64,000 nucleotides of DNA from Streptomyces sp. CB02414 (GCF_001905385.1 NZ_LIPF01000007.1:310001-374000); one strand, 5' to 3'; positions 48,293-56,932 are shown, numbered from the stretch's first letter. Translations and numbers: made by a program. Notes: generated by a model from the letters alone, not told the origin.

Positions 48293-49093
48293 TCAGCCTT
48301 CGCTCGGCTGGAGCACCACGAAGTCCGCGCCGGCCGGATCGAGGCAGACCGCCAGCCGGCCGACGCCCTCCGCGTCCTCCGGGCCCATCTGCACGCTGCC
48401 GCCGTTCCCGGTGACCGCGGCGACGGCGGCGTCGCAGTCGGTGACGGCGAAGACCGGGTGCCAGTACGGCCGGCCGCCCGCGAGGGCGAGGTCCTGCTCC
48501 CTCAGCTGCATCAGCCCGCCGTGCATCCGCTCCTCGGGCTGCCCGGCGGGGGTGATGAGCGTGTACGTGCCCCCGCCGCCCGGCATCTCCATGTCACCGA
48601 ACTGCCAGCCGAAGACCCCGCCGTAGAACTCCTTGGCCGCGGCGGCGTCGCTCGTGTACAGCTCCGTCCAGCACAGCGAGCCCGGCTGGTCCACCCGCTC
48701 GACACCCTTGGTCTTCCCCGGCTGCCAGACGGCGAACTGGCCGCCCAGCGGATCGCTGTACTGCGCCATCCGGCCCCAGTCCTCGAGGTCCATCGGCGCC
48801 ACCCGCACCGTGCCGCCCGCGCCCTCCACCGCCCGGGTCGTGGCGTCGGCGTCGGCCACGGAGTGGTAGATCATCCAGGCCGGGCGGGCGCCCTCCTCGG
48901 TGAGGGTGCCGAGGCCGGCGACGATCCCGCCGTCCTTGCGGAACATCCCGCCTTCCGGCCCCTCTCCCCCGCCACCCATGGACTCGTACTCCCAGCCCAG
49001 GACCGCGCGGTAGAACGCCGCGGCGGCCGGAACGTCCGGGACGCCGAGGTCGATCCAACAGGGCGAGCCGGAGGCGAAATCAGTGGTGATCAC
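48293..49093 (-). CDS. Two-domain VOC (glyoxalase/bleomycin-resistance fold) protein
   Basis: A 266-residue protein with two tandem VOC modules: SPCWIDLGVPDVPAAAAFYRAVLGWEYE to QFAVWQPGK (about 9-125), then GSLCWTELYTSDAAAAKEFYGGVFGWQF to FVVLQPSEG (about 138-265). Both lack obvious complete glyoxalase-I metal ligand sets, as is usual for the hydroxylase-annotated VOC paralogues of Streptomyces. Substrate binding or antibiotic sequestration is possible. The GTG at 49093 has AAGGGA 7 bases upstream. It is divergent from a peptide transporter gene and converges with the serine hydrolase. Confidence 0.9.
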   Translation of the reverse strand: MITTDFASGSPCWIDLGVPDVPAAAAFYRAVLGWEYESMGGGGEGPEGGMFRKDGGIVAGLGTLTEEGARPAWMIYHSVADADATTRAVEGAGGTVRVAPMDLEDWGRMAQYSDPLGGQFAVWQPGKTKGVERVDQPGSLCWTELYTSDAAAAKEFYGGVFGWQFGDMEMPGGGGTYTLITPAGQPEERMHGGLMQLREQDLALAGGRPYWHPVFAVTDCDAAVAAVTGNGGSVQMGPEDAEGVGRLAVCLDPAGADFVVLQPSEG

Positions 49094-49269
49094 GGCGATT
49101 CCCTTTCGCAGTTCCTGTGTCCTCCCAGCCTGACACCCACCACTGACAACCGCCCCTCGGCCCGCGAAGGGTCACCGGTCCACAGGGGCACGCGAACGTC
49201 GCAGTTGCGAAGCGCGCATGATCCCTGATCTCCTGACCTGCGAACCTTCCCCGACCGGCGACAGGAATC

Positions 49270-50775
49270 ATGACAGACAGTGCCCACCCCGTGACAGCCG
49301 ACGACGAGCAGCCGCCGTCCGAGGACGACCGCGCCTTCTTCGGACAGCCCAAGGGGCTGCTGACGCTGTCGGCCCTGGAGGTCTGGGAGCGGTTCTCGTT
49401 CCTGGGCATGCAGGCGATCCTGGTCCTGTACTTCGCCGACTCGGTGGCGAACGACGGCCTCGGCATGGACGCGGGCACCGCCGCGTCCGTGTCGGCGGCC
49501 TACGGCACCCTCGTCTACCTGGTCTCCGTCGGGGGCGGCTGGCTCGCCGACCGCATCCTCGGCTCCTACCGGGCGGTCCTGTGGGGCGGCATCCTCATCG
49601 CGCTGGGCCACTATTCCATGGCCGTGCCGACCGCCACCATGACCTGGGTCGGCCTGGGCCTGATCAGCGCCGGCACCGGGCTGCTCAAGCCCAACGTGGC
49701 CGCCATGGTCGGCAAGCTGTACCGCACCGACGACGACCGCCGCGACGCGGGCTTCGCGCTGTACTACATGGGCATCAACATCGGCGCGTTCGCCGGCCCG
49801 CTGATCACCGGCTGGCTGGGCGAGCACCAGGGCTGGCACTGGGGCTTCTCGGCCGCCGCGTTCGGCATGACCCTCGGGCTGATCCAGTACATCGCCGGAC
49901 GGCGGCACCTCGCCGGACGCAAGCACGCCGCCGAGTTCGCCCTGGCGCCGGCGGCCATGCGGCGGGCCGTGTGGCTGATGGCCGCCGGGGCCGTGGCCTT
50001 CGCCGTGCTGTGCGGCGTCCTCGCGGGGGCCGGCTGGCTCACCATGGGACGGTTCGTCGACGTCCTCACGCTCGTCTCGGTGATCGCGCCGGTCGTCTAC
50101 TTCTGGGTCATGTTCACCAGCCCCCGGGTCACCGCGGAGGAACGCGGGCGGCTGCGGCCCTACATCGTGCTCTTCCTGGCCTCGGTGGTGTTCAACTTCA
50201 TCCTCTTCCAGGCGTACTCGACGATGATGCTGCTCGCCTCCACGAACGCGAACACCAGCATCCTCGGGTTCGACTTCCCCTCCAGCTGGTACGCCTCCGC
50301 GCTCGGCGCCTTCGAGGTGGCGCTGGCGCCCGTGGTCGCCGCCGTCTGGGTGCGGATGGGCCGCCGCCAGCCGCACGCCTCGAACAAGATCGCGCTCGGC
50401 GTGATCCTCGGCGGCCTGTCGTTCCTCCTCATGGTGCTGCCGACCTCGGGGCACGAGGGCACCGACTACCGGATGGCCGCCTGGTGGATCGTCGGCTCCT
50501 ACCTGCTGCTCGGCCTCGGCGACGTGCTCCTGGAGACCTCGGGTCTGTCGGCCAGCAGCAAGCTGGCGCCGAAGGCCTTCTCCAGCCAGACCATGGCCCT
50601 GTGGTTCCTCTCCCTCGCCCTCGCCAACGGCATCCAGGCCCAGGTGGTGAAGATCTACGACGACGTGTCCCACCCCGCGTACTTCGGCGTCAACGGCGCG
50701 ATCGCCGTCGTCCTCGGCCTGGTCGTCGTCGCCCTCGCACCGTGGCTGCGGCGCACGATGCACCCCGTCCACTGA
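49270..50775 (+). CDS. POT/PTR-family proton-dependent oligopeptide transporter
   Basis: A 501-residue transporter with about 14 membrane helices. LEVWERFSFLGMQAILVLYF carries the conserved ExxERF region for proton coupling; VGGGWLADRILGSYRAVLWGG is the PTR signature loop; GTGLLKPNVAAMVGKLY and FALYYMGINIGAFAGPLITGWLG (PTR2 FYxxINxG type) follow. These proteins import di- and tripeptides with protons. The ATG at 49270 follows CGACAGGAATC. The next gene, 32 bases downstream, encodes an alpha-amino-acid-ester-type hydrolase, so the two may form a peptide or ester uptake and hydrolysis unit. Confidence 0.92.
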   Translation: MTDSAHPVTADDEQPPSEDDRAFFGQPKGLLTLSALEVWERFSFLGMQAILVLYFADSVANDGLGMDAGTAASVSAAYGTLVYLVSVGGGWLADRILGSYRAVLWGGILIALGHYSMAVPTATMTWVGLGLISAGTGLLKPNVAAMVGKLYRTDDDRRDAGFALYYMGINIGAFAGPLITGWLGEHQGWHWGFSAAAFGMTLGLIQYIAGRRHLAGRKHAAEFALAPAAMRRAVWLMAAGAVAFAVLCGVLAGAGWLTMGRFVDVLTLVSVIAPVVYFWVMFTSPRVTAEERGRLRPYIVLFLASVVFNFILFQAYSTMMLLASTNANTSILGFDFPSSWYASALGAFEVALAPVVAAVWVRMGRRQPHASNKIALGVILGGLSFLLMVLPTSGHEGTDYRMAAWWIVGSYLLLGLGDVLLETSGLSASSKLAPKAFSSQTMALWFLSLALANGIQAQVVKIYDDVSHPAYFGVNGAIAVVLGLVVVALAPWLRRTMHPVH

Positions 50776-50807
50776 CCCACCCGGCCCGCCAGAAGGTGTA
50801 CCTCCCC

Positions 50808-52814
50808 ATGCGCATCCGCACCGACTTCCCCTACGAGACGACCCACGAGGACATCCGCATCCCCCTGCCGGACGGCACCCGCCTCTACGCACGCGTGTGG
50901 CGTCCGGTCACCGACGAGCCGGTCCCCGCCCTGCTGGAGTACCTGCCGTACCGGCTCAGCGACTGGACCGCGCCCCGGGACAGCCAGCGCCACCCCTGGT
51001 ACGCGGGCCACGGCTACGCCTCCGTCCGCGTCGACGTGCGCGGACACGGCAACAGCGAGGGCCTGCCCGGCGACGAGTACGACGCCACCGAGCTGGCCGA
51101 CGGTGTCGCGGTCGTCGAGTGGCTGGCCGCGCAGCCCTGGTGCGACGGCAAGGTCGGCATGTTCGGCATCTCCTGGGGCGGCTTCAACTCGCTCCAGATC
51201 GCCGCGCTGGCGCCCGAACCGCTGAAGGCAGTCGTCACCGTCTGCTCCGCGGACGACCGGTACGACAACGACGTGCACTACATGGGCGGCTCGGTGCTCG
51301 GCGTCGACATGCACGCCTGGGCCTCGACCATGCTCGCCTTCGTCTGCCGTCCGCCGGACCCGGAGTACGCCGGGGAGGAGTGGCGGCGGATGTGGCTGCG
51401 GCGGCTGGAGGCGGTCGACCCGTTCATCCACACCTGGCTGTCCCACCAGCTCCGTGACGAGTACTGGCAGCACGGCAGCGTCTGCGAGGACTACTCCGCG
51501 ATCGACGCCGCCGTCCTCGCCGTCGGCGGCTGGCACGACCCGTACCGCGACACCGTGCTCCGGCTCGTGGAGCACCTGCCCGGCGACCGGGTGCGCGGGC
51601 TGATCGGCCCCTGGTCGCACCAGTACCCGGACCGCGGGCTGCCGCCGGGCCCGGCGATCGGCTTCCTCCAGGAGACGCTGCGCTGGTGGGACCAGCACCT
51701 CAAGGGCCGGGACACCGGCGTGATGGAGGAGCCGCTGCTCCGTTCCTGGATCAGCGAGTCGCACCGCCCGGCCACCGTCTACCCGGAACTGCCGGGCCGC
51801 TGGGTCGGCGACCCCGCCTGGCCCTCCCCGTACACGGCCCCCACGCCCCACGCCCTCGGCGGTGACCCGGTCGTCGTGCGTTCGCCCCAGCACACCGGCA
51901 TCGACGCCGGCCGCTTCTTCCCCTTCGGCAACGACGCCGACCTGCCGCCCGACCAGCGCGAGGAGGACGCCCGCTCGGCGTGCTTCGAGTTCCCCGTCAC
52001 CGGCGGCCCGGTGGAGATCCTCGGCCGTCCCGAGGTGACGCTGCGGCTGCGGATGGACGTGCCCTACGGGCAGGTCGTGGCCCGGCTGTGCGACGTGGCG
52101 CCGGACGGCTCGTCGACCCTCGTGACCCGCGGCGCGCTCAACCTCGCCGCCCGCGAGGGCCGGGACCGCAACGTGCCCTGGCCGCCCGGGGCGACGCAGG
52201 CGGTGACCTTCCAGCTCAACGGCATCGGCCACAGCTTCCCCGCCGGGCACCGCATCCGCCTCGCCGTCTCCTCCGCCTACTGGCCGTGGATCTGGCCGCA
52301 GGCGGGCTCCGAGGACGGCTTCGTGCTGGAACCGGCCGGGTCGGCACTCGTACTGCCCGTGCGGGACGGCGGGGCCCACCCGGAGGACGCCGGCATCCGT
52401 TTCGAGCCGCCCGAGCAGTCCGAGCCGCTGCGCGTCACCGTGCCGCCGGCCGAGGGGGAGGAGCGCCCGGAGCGGCTGGTGGTGCGCGATGTCGCCAAGG
52501 GCGAATGGCGGCTGGAGGTCGATCCGCGTTACGGCGGCACCCGCGTGTACCCGGACGGCCTGGAGTTCACCGAGGACGCGCTGGAGACGTACACCGTCCG
52601 GGAGGACGACCCGCTGTCGGCGCGGGCCGGGTCCGAGTGGACCGTGCGTCTGCGCCGGCCGGAGCGTGCCTGGGACGTCCGGGTCGAGACCAGGTCGGAG
52701 ATCACCTGCGACGCCGAGGACTTCGTCACGTCGAACGAGGTGGTGTGCCGCGACGGCGAGGAGATCGTCTTCCGGCGCAGTTGGGAGAGGCGCGTCCCGC
52801 GGGTCGCCCGCTGA
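50808..52814 (+). CDS. CocE/NonD-family hydrolase (X-Pro dipeptidyl-peptidase / amino acid ester hydrolase-like)
   Basis: A 668-residue serine hydrolase. The alpha/beta hydrolase core has RIPLPDGTRLYARVWRP, VRVDVRGHGNSEG, VGMFGISWGGFNSLQIAAL (GxSWGG nucleophile), VGGWHDPYRDT (acid) and LIGPWSHQYPDRG (His). A C-terminal jelly-roll domain (about 350-660) begins FEFPVTGGPVEILGRPEVTLRL and contains FQLNGIGHSFPAGHRIRLAVSSAYWPW. There is no signal peptide, so it acts in the cytoplasm. Relatives cleave acylated small molecules, cocaine or X-Pro dipeptides. It lies directly behind a peptide transporter, consistent with processing imported peptides. The ATG at 50808 has AGAAGG 11 bases upstream. Confidence 0.92.
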   Translation: MRIRTDFPYETTHEDIRIPLPDGTRLYARVWRPVTDEPVPALLEYLPYRLSDWTAPRDSQRHPWYAGHGYASVRVDVRGHGNSEGLPGDEYDATELADGVAVVEWLAAQPWCDGKVGMFGISWGGFNSLQIAALAPEPLKAVVTVCSADDRYDNDVHYMGGSVLGVDMHAWASTMLAFVCRPPDPEYAGEEWRRMWLRRLEAVDPFIHTWLSHQLRDEYWQHGSVCEDYSAIDAAVLAVGGWHDPYRDTVLRLVEHLPGDRVRGLIGPWSHQYPDRGLPPGPAIGFLQETLRWWDQHLKGRDTGVMEEPLLRSWISESHRPATVYPELPGRWVGDPAWPSPYTAPTPHALGGDPVVVRSPQHTGIDAGRFFPFGNDADLPPDQREEDARSACFEFPVTGGPVEILGRPEVTLRLRMDVPYGQVVARLCDVAPDGSSTLVTRGALNLAAREGRDRNVPWPPGATQAVTFQLNGIGHSFPAGHRIRLAVSSAYWPWIWPQAGSEDGFVLEPAGSALVLPVRDGGAHPEDAGIRFEPPEQSEPLRVTVPPAEGEERPERLVVRDVAKGEWRLEVDPRYGGTRVYPDGLEFTEDALETYTVREDDPLSARAGSEWTVRLRRPERAWDVRVETRSEITCDAEDFVTSNEVVCRDGEEIVFRRSWERRVPRVAR

Positions 52815-52838
52815 CCTCTCGTCGGTACGCTGCGCGGC

Positions 52839-53636
52839 ATGACCAGCTCGTACGAGAGCCTCGACGACGCCGGGGTCGCGGCGGCCGCGGCCGGTGCCGG
52901 TGCGGACGTGGTGCGCCGCATGTACGGCCGGCGGCTGTCCCGGACCGACAAGGGCGCGGGGGATTTCGCCACCGCCGCCGACGTGGAGGCCGAGAAGACG
53001 ATCGTCGGTGTCATCCGTGCCGCCCGGCCCGATGACGCGGTGCTCGGCGAGGAGGGCGGGCGGCGAGGTCCGGCCGCCGCCGTACGCGAGTGGCTGGTGG
53101 ACCCCTTGTGCGGCACGTTGAACTACGCCTCCGGCAGCATGCTGGTGGCCGTCAACGTGGCGCTGCGCCGGGGAGCGGCGGCCGTGGCCGACCCGTTCAG
53201 CGACGAGGTCTTCCGCACGGACGGTGAGAGCGCGTGGGTGCGGCAGGACGAGGTCGACGTAGAGCTGACGCCCACGTCCGCCGCCCGGCTGGTCGACGTC
53301 AATCTCGACCCGCCGTTTCCGAGCGCGCCCGGGTTCCGGGCCGTGGACCTGCTGGCCCACCCGGCGTTCGCCGAGCGGTTCCGGCCGCGCGTCGTGTCGA
53401 CGACCCTCGCACTGGCGTGGGTGGCGGCCGGCAGGCGGGCCGCGTACGTCACCGACGGCGGGGACCTGTCCGGCAGCGTGCACTTCGCCGCCGGCATCGC
53501 CGTGTGCCGGGCCGCCGGCTGCGTCGTCACCGGCATCGACGGCGGACCGCTCGGCCGGGCGGGCCGCGGGCTGGTCGTGGCCGCCGACGCGGAGACCCAC
53601 GGTCTGTTGATGTCGATGATCGCGGGCAGCGGCTAG
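52839..53636 (+). CDS. Inositol monophosphatase (FIG) family protein with altered metal motif
   Basis: A 265-residue protein. Family signatures are KGAGDFATAADVEAEKTIVGVI, DDAVLGEEGG (first metal glutamates) and VDPLCGTLNYASG, where the canonical DPLDGT has cysteine in place of the second metal-binding aspartate; the C-terminal block is TDGGDLSGSVHFAAGIAVCRAAG. The substitution may reduce or change metal use, although the overall fold is clear. The natural substrate could be inositol phosphate, histidinol phosphate or another sugar phosphate. It follows the CocE gene by 24 bases and overlaps the end of the deleted ABC transporter gene by 4 bases, in opposite orientation. Confidence 0.87.
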   Translation: MTSSYESLDDAGVAAAAAGAGADVVRRMYGRRLSRTDKGAGDFATAADVEAEKTIVGVIRAARPDDAVLGEEGGRRGPAAAVREWLVDPLCGTLNYASGSMLVAVNVALRRGAAAVADPFSDEVFRTDGESAWVRQDEVDVELTPTSAARLVDVNLDPPFPSAPGFRAVDLLAHPAFAERFRPRVVSTTLALAWVAAGRRAAYVTDGGDLSGSVHFAAGIAVCRAAGCVVTGIDGGPLGRAGRGLVVAADAETHGLLMSMIAGSG

Positions 53637-54076
53637 CTGTACTGCCTCGCGAGGTCCTCGCCGGGGGCGTCGCCGTCGGGCGCCGGGGCGGCGTTCTCGC
53701 CGAGGAAGCCGCCCGACTGGTGCTGCCAGAGCCTGGCGTAGGCGCCGTCGGCGGCGAGCAGTTCGCTGTGGCTGCCCTGCTGGCAGTGCTGACCGACCCG
53801 CCACACGGCCTCCGCGAGCAGCAGCACCGCACCGAAGCCGAGCACGTAGGGCAGTGCCGAGCCGACCGTGAGACCACCGCCGTCGGCTGCCTGTCCTGCC
53901 AGTTTGGCGACCAGCAGGGGCGCCACGTAGCGGATCCCGATGTTGCCCACGGCGGGCAGCAGCAGCGCCGGCAGGGCCGGCCGTCGCAGCCGGAGGAGTT
54001 CCCTGCCGTAGCACCGCAGGGCGAGAACGACCGCGCCCCTGCCCGGCGCCGTCACGTGTGCGGCTGTCTGCGTCAT
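53633..54076 (-). pseudogene. ABC multidrug exporter gene with large internal in-frame deletion
   Basis: The 147-codon frame from the ATG at 54076 begins like an ABC transporter transmembrane domain (LRCYGRELLRLRRPALPALLLPAVGNIG, VAPLLVAKLAGQAADGG, LPYVLGFGAVLLLAEAVWRVGQHC), but at about codon 96 jumps to the extreme C-terminus of a nucleotide-binding domain: QQGSHSELLAADGAYARLWQHQSGGFL. Walker A, signature and Walker B motifs and most helices are missing, so roughly 450 codons have been lost without shifting the frame. The residual product cannot transport. A small membrane peptide could still be made. Its neighbours are unrelated. Confidence 0.8.
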
Positions 54077-54174
54077 CACACTCCCGGAGTTCAGACCCGG
54101 AAGTTTCCCTACAAGACCCGCCACCAGTCCAGGCATTTACCCCGGACAGGCGAGAACCGGACATCCGCCGGCGG

Positions 54175-54723
54175 TCAGGCGAAGGTGTAGCGGGTGTGGC
54201 TGAACACCTGGCCGTCGTGCCCGAAGCCGTACGCCGTGCCGGGCGCCACCGCGAACAGCAGGTCGTTGCCCTCGCGGATGCTGTCGCCGAAGCCGTGGAA
54301 GGGCCCCTCCGGCGAGGCGACGCGGTCCCCGTACTGCTCCTCGAACGCGGCGATGACCTCGTCCTGCCTTGCCGGATCCGTCACCCGCTCCGCCGTGCCC
54401 TCGACCACGATGTCGAGGCCTTCGGAGAACGTGTTGTTCCCCGTGGTGAGTACGCAATGGGCGTTGCCCGCCAGGTTCTTGGCCTTCTGTTCCCCCGACC
54501 CGGTGCTGAAGTGGAGCGCGCCGTCGTGCCAGGCGGCAATCAGCGGAGTGACGTGGAGGCGGCCGTCCGGCCGGACCGTGGTGATCCAGAAGATCTCGGC
54601 GGCGCGCAGTCGGCGCTCGGCCTCGGCCCATTCCGTGGCGGTGACGTCCTCCGCGCCCGGGCGCGGGTTGAGTGCGGCGCTGTAGCGGGCGTCGAGCTCG
54701 GTCTTGGGATGCTTCGGTGTCAT
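54175..54723 (-). CDS. Pyridoxamine 5'-phosphate oxidase-family FMN-binding protein
   Basis: A 182-residue split-barrel protein from the ATG at 54723. AERRLRAAEIFWITTVRPDGRLHVTPLIAAWHDGALHFSTG is the typical FMN-binding start; KNLAGNAHCVLTTGNNTFSEGLDIVVEGTAERVTD and the C-terminal FAVAPGTAYGFGHDGQVFSHTRYTF complete the fold, the last strand matching 'general stress protein 26'-like pyridoxamine phosphate oxidase relatives. It may be FMN- or F420-dependent; the substrate is unknown. A palindromic region lies in the divergent interval to the ComB-like gene. Confidence 0.9.
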   Translation of the reverse strand: MTPKHPKTELDARYSAALNPRPGAEDVTATEWAEAERRLRAAEIFWITTVRPDGRLHVTPLIAAWHDGALHFSTGSGEQKAKNLAGNAHCVLTTGNNTFSEGLDIVVEGTAERVTDPARQDEVIAAFEEQYGDRVASPEGPFHGFGDSIREGNDLLFAVAPGTAYGFGHDGQVFSHTRYTFA

Positions 54724-54799
54724 GCCGGAATCCTCCCCCTCCGCTTCGGGGCACGGGGCGAGGCTCGCCGGTGCGGCCGCGGCCCCGGGCACCCAACGC

Positions 54800-54837
54800 C
54801 GCGGTGCCGACGGTGAATTCACTGTCCGGCACCGTCG
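54800..54837. promoter_or_regulatory. Nested palindromes between the FMN-protein and ComB-like genes
   Basis: GTGAATTCAC (54811-54820) is a perfect palindrome flanked by CGGTGCCG (54800-54807) and CGGCACCG (54825-54832) almost on the same axis; an alternative 10-bp stem is GCCGACGGTG (54804-54813) with CACCGTCGGC (54828-54837). It is 21 bases before the ComB-like start and could be an operator or a leader hairpin. Confidence 0.4.
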
Positions 54838-54857
54838 GCGTACGCGATCATGACGGC

Positions 54858-55565
54858 ATGGACGCTCGTTTCGTCGGCATCGCCGACCTGGTCGGAACCG
54901 GAATCCCCTCCGTGGCGGTCGTGGTCGACGTCATGCGCGCATACACCGTGGCCGCCTGGGCCTTTGCCCGGGGTGCGGAAAGGATCGTCCTCGCCGAGTC
55001 GCTGGACGAAGCCCTGGCCCTGAAGGCGCGCCACCCGGACTGGGCGGCGATCAAGGACGGTCCGCCCCAGCCCGGGTTCGACGCCGTCAACTCGCCGGGT
55101 CTGCTGCGGTCCGTCGACCTCGCCGGGCGGACCGTCGTACAGAAGACCACGGCGGGGACGGTCGGCGCCCTCGCGGTCAAGGACGCGTCGCTGGTGCTGT
55201 GCGCCGGCTTCGTGGTGGCCGAGGCGACGGCCCGGCTCCTGCGCACGCGCGCGTGCGACCGCGTCACGTTCGTGGTCACCGGCGAGGACGGGCGCGCCGA
55301 CGAGGACCTGGCGTGCGCCCAGTACATCGCGCGCCGGGCCAGCGGCGCGGAGACGGACGCCTCCGGGTTCCTGCGCCGGGCCGCCGCCTCCCGGGCCGCC
55401 GTCGAGCTGACGACGGGCGTGCGTCGGGGAACCCATCCCGACGACGTCGCGCTCTGCCTCGAACTCGACCGCTTCCCCTTCGCCATGGTGGCGGCCCCGG
55501 AAGGCCCGCTCATGGTCCTGCGCCCGGGCGCGGACCCTGCCCCTACCGGCGCGGCGGCGGGCTGA
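54858..55565 (+). CDS. 2-phosphosulfolactate phosphatase (ComB)-family protein
   Basis: A 235-residue protein. SVAVVVDVMRAYTVAAWAFARGAERIVL resembles the VVIDVLRATST start of ComB; IKDGPPQPGFDAVNSPGLLRSVDLAGRTVVQKTTAGTVGAL contains the GNSP-like and TTNGT-like motifs, here NSP and TTAGT; FVVTGEDGRADEDLACAQYIARR matches the GxxGxxxxED region. In archaea ComB serves coenzyme M synthesis; actinobacterial homologues have no known role and no coenzyme M genes are present here. The ATG at 54858 is preferred to an out-of-frame ATG at 54850. Its 3' end overlaps the NmrA-like gene antisense by 23 bases. Confidence 0.88.
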   Translation: MDARFVGIADLVGTGIPSVAVVVDVMRAYTVAAWAFARGAERIVLAESLDEALALKARHPDWAAIKDGPPQPGFDAVNSPGLLRSVDLAGRTVVQKTTAGTVGALAVKDASLVLCAGFVVAEATARLLRTRACDRVTFVVTGEDGRADEDLACAQYIARRASGAETDASGFLRRAAASRAAVELTTGVRRGTHPDDVALCLELDRFPFAMVAAPEGPLMVLRPGADPAPTGAAAG

Positions 55566-56421
55566 TCGCGGCCCGGCCGCGTCGGCGCAGTTCCCCCTCC
55601 AGGTGGGCGCGGAAGCCGCCCGGGGCGCGGCCGGTCACGCGCCGGACGGTGTCGGTGACGCGGTCCTCCGCCCCTTCGGCGATCGCCCGGTCCAGGCCGG
55701 CCAGCATGGCGGCGAACTCCGGCGGCACCACCGCGGTGAGACGCTCGGTCATCTCCTCGTGGGTCAGCCGGTGGTGGACCACCGGGCGGCCCGTGACGTC
55801 GGTCATGATCGCGGCGATGTCGTCATGAGTGAGCGCCTCCGGTCCGGTCAGGACGAGATCGGTGCAGGGGGCCCGCTCGTCGGTCAGGGCGTGGAAGGCG
55901 ACGGCCGCGATGTCCTCGGCGTCGACGAAGCCGGTCCGGCCGGCTCCGGTCGCCGTCCGGATGGCGCCGTCCTCGCGGATGCTCCGGGCGTGCTCGTGTG
56001 TACCGGTGAAGTTCTGCATGAACCACGACGGGCGCAGCACCGCCCACTGTTCGAACAGTTCCCGTACCGCCCCGTAGACCTCCCCCACCGCGGGGCCGCC
56101 CTCCCGGACGGCCGAGGAGCCGAGGAGGACCGCACGGCGGACACCTCCGGTCACGGCCCGCCGGAGGAAGGGCAGCATGGTCGCCGCGGGGTCGGCGTCG
56201 CCGACGGGCGGTACGAGGTAGAGGCGGTCGACCGCGTCGAGGGCCGCGGGGTGGGTGGCGGAGTCGTACCAGTCGAAGGGGACCGGCTCGGCACCGGGGA
56301 CCGGGGTGGCACGGCGGCTCGCCGCCCTGACGCGGTGTCCGGCGGCGGTCAGCCGCGCGACCGTGCGGCTGCCGGTGGTACCGGTGGCACCTATGACCAA
56401 AGTGGTGCCGGTGGCGGTCAT
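55543..56421 (-). CDS. NmrA-like NAD(P)-binding protein
   Basis: A 292-residue atypical short-chain dehydrogenase. TTLVIGATGTTGSRTVARLTAAGHRVRAASRR is the glycine-rich nucleotide-binding start (GxTGxxG) with downstream arginines favouring NADP; YLVPPVGDADPAATMLPFLRRAV and LRPSWFMQNFTGTHEHARSIREDGAI are typical of NmrA/YwnB-like redox sensors and quinone-type reductases. TGFVDAEDIAAVAFHAL is the second signature. The ATG at 56421 overlaps the stop of the SnoaL-like gene (ATGA). The two genes are divergent from a TetR regulator with two perfect operators, so they form its probable regulon. Confidence 0.92.
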   Translation of the reverse strand: MTATGTTLVIGATGTTGSRTVARLTAAGHRVRAASRRATPVPGAEPVPFDWYDSATHPAALDAVDRLYLVPPVGDADPAATMLPFLRRAVTGGVRRAVLLGSSAVREGGPAVGEVYGAVRELFEQWAVLRPSWFMQNFTGTHEHARSIREDGAIRTATGAGRTGFVDAEDIAAVAFHALTDERAPCTDLVLTGPEALTHDDIAAIMTDVTGRPVVHHRLTHEEMTERLTAVVPPEFAAMLAGLDRAIAEGAEDRVTDTVRRVTGRAPGGFRAHLEGELRRRGRAAISPPPRR

Positions 56422-56840
56422 CGGCCACTCCGGAAGTCCGCGCCGGGTTCGAGGACGGCAAGCGGGTTCCAGTAGTCGCGGTACGAGGTGAAGCGCCCTC
56501 CCTCCACGGTCACGACGGCGATGTAGGTCATGTCGAAGGGCGCGCCGGTCCTCACGAGGCGGCCGACGCCGCGCATCTCGACGACGAGGGTCTCCGGCTC
56601 GACGGTCCGGTGGATGCGCAGCTCCGGGAAGTCGCGCAGATCGATGTGGTCGGGATAGCCGCGCATGTAGGCGCCGATGGCCTCCTTCCCCTCCAGTCGT
56701 CCCGGCCAGCCCTCGGGGGCGAACGGGAACTCCATGACTCCGTCGTCGGCCCACAGGCCGGTCCATGCGGCGATGTCCTTGTCGAGCAGCAGCCGCAGGC
56801 TGTGGCGGTAGAGATCCGCCGGTGAGGTCGGTGCGGACAT
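56418..56840 (-). CDS. SnoaL-like / NTF2-fold protein, first gene of a TetR-controlled operon
   Basis: A 140-residue protein from the ATG at 56840 with GGAGG 6 bases upstream. SPADLYRHSLRLLLDKDIAAWTGLWADDGVMEFPFAPEGWP, LEGKEAIGAYMRGYPDHIDLRDF, and FDMTYIAVVTVEGGRFTSYRDYWNPLAVLE are typical of the SnoaL-like ketosteroid-isomerase family, the last being the characteristic C-terminal WNP motif. It overlaps the NmrA-like gene by 4 bases. With the NmrA-like enzyme and TetR regulator it forms an arrangement often seen in Streptomyces for handling a small xenobiotic or metabolite. Confidence 0.9.
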   Translation of the reverse strand: MSAPTSPADLYRHSLRLLLDKDIAAWTGLWADDGVMEFPFAPEGWPGRLEGKEAIGAYMRGYPDHIDLRDFPELRIHRTVEPETLVVEMRGVGRLVRTGAPFDMTYIAVVTVEGGRFTSYRDYWNPLAVLEPGADFRSGR

Positions 56841-56864
56841 GGGTGTCCTCCATCTCGTAGAATC

Positions 56865-56908
56865 CGGACCACGGGTCCGTTTCAACGACGATACGGACCC
56901 CGGGTCCG
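56865..56908. promoter_or_regulatory. Two perfect TetR-type operators, CGGACC-NNN-GGTCCG
   Basis: CGGACC-ACG-GGTCCG (56865-56879) and CGGACC-CCG-GGTCCG (56894-56908) are identical except for one spacer base and are centred 29 bases apart, between the SnoaL start (56840) and the TetR start (56933). They are the obvious binding sites for the adjacent repressor, one per divergent promoter. Confidence 0.85.
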
Positions 56909-56932
56909 CTTTGCAAACGAAGGAGCAGCACC

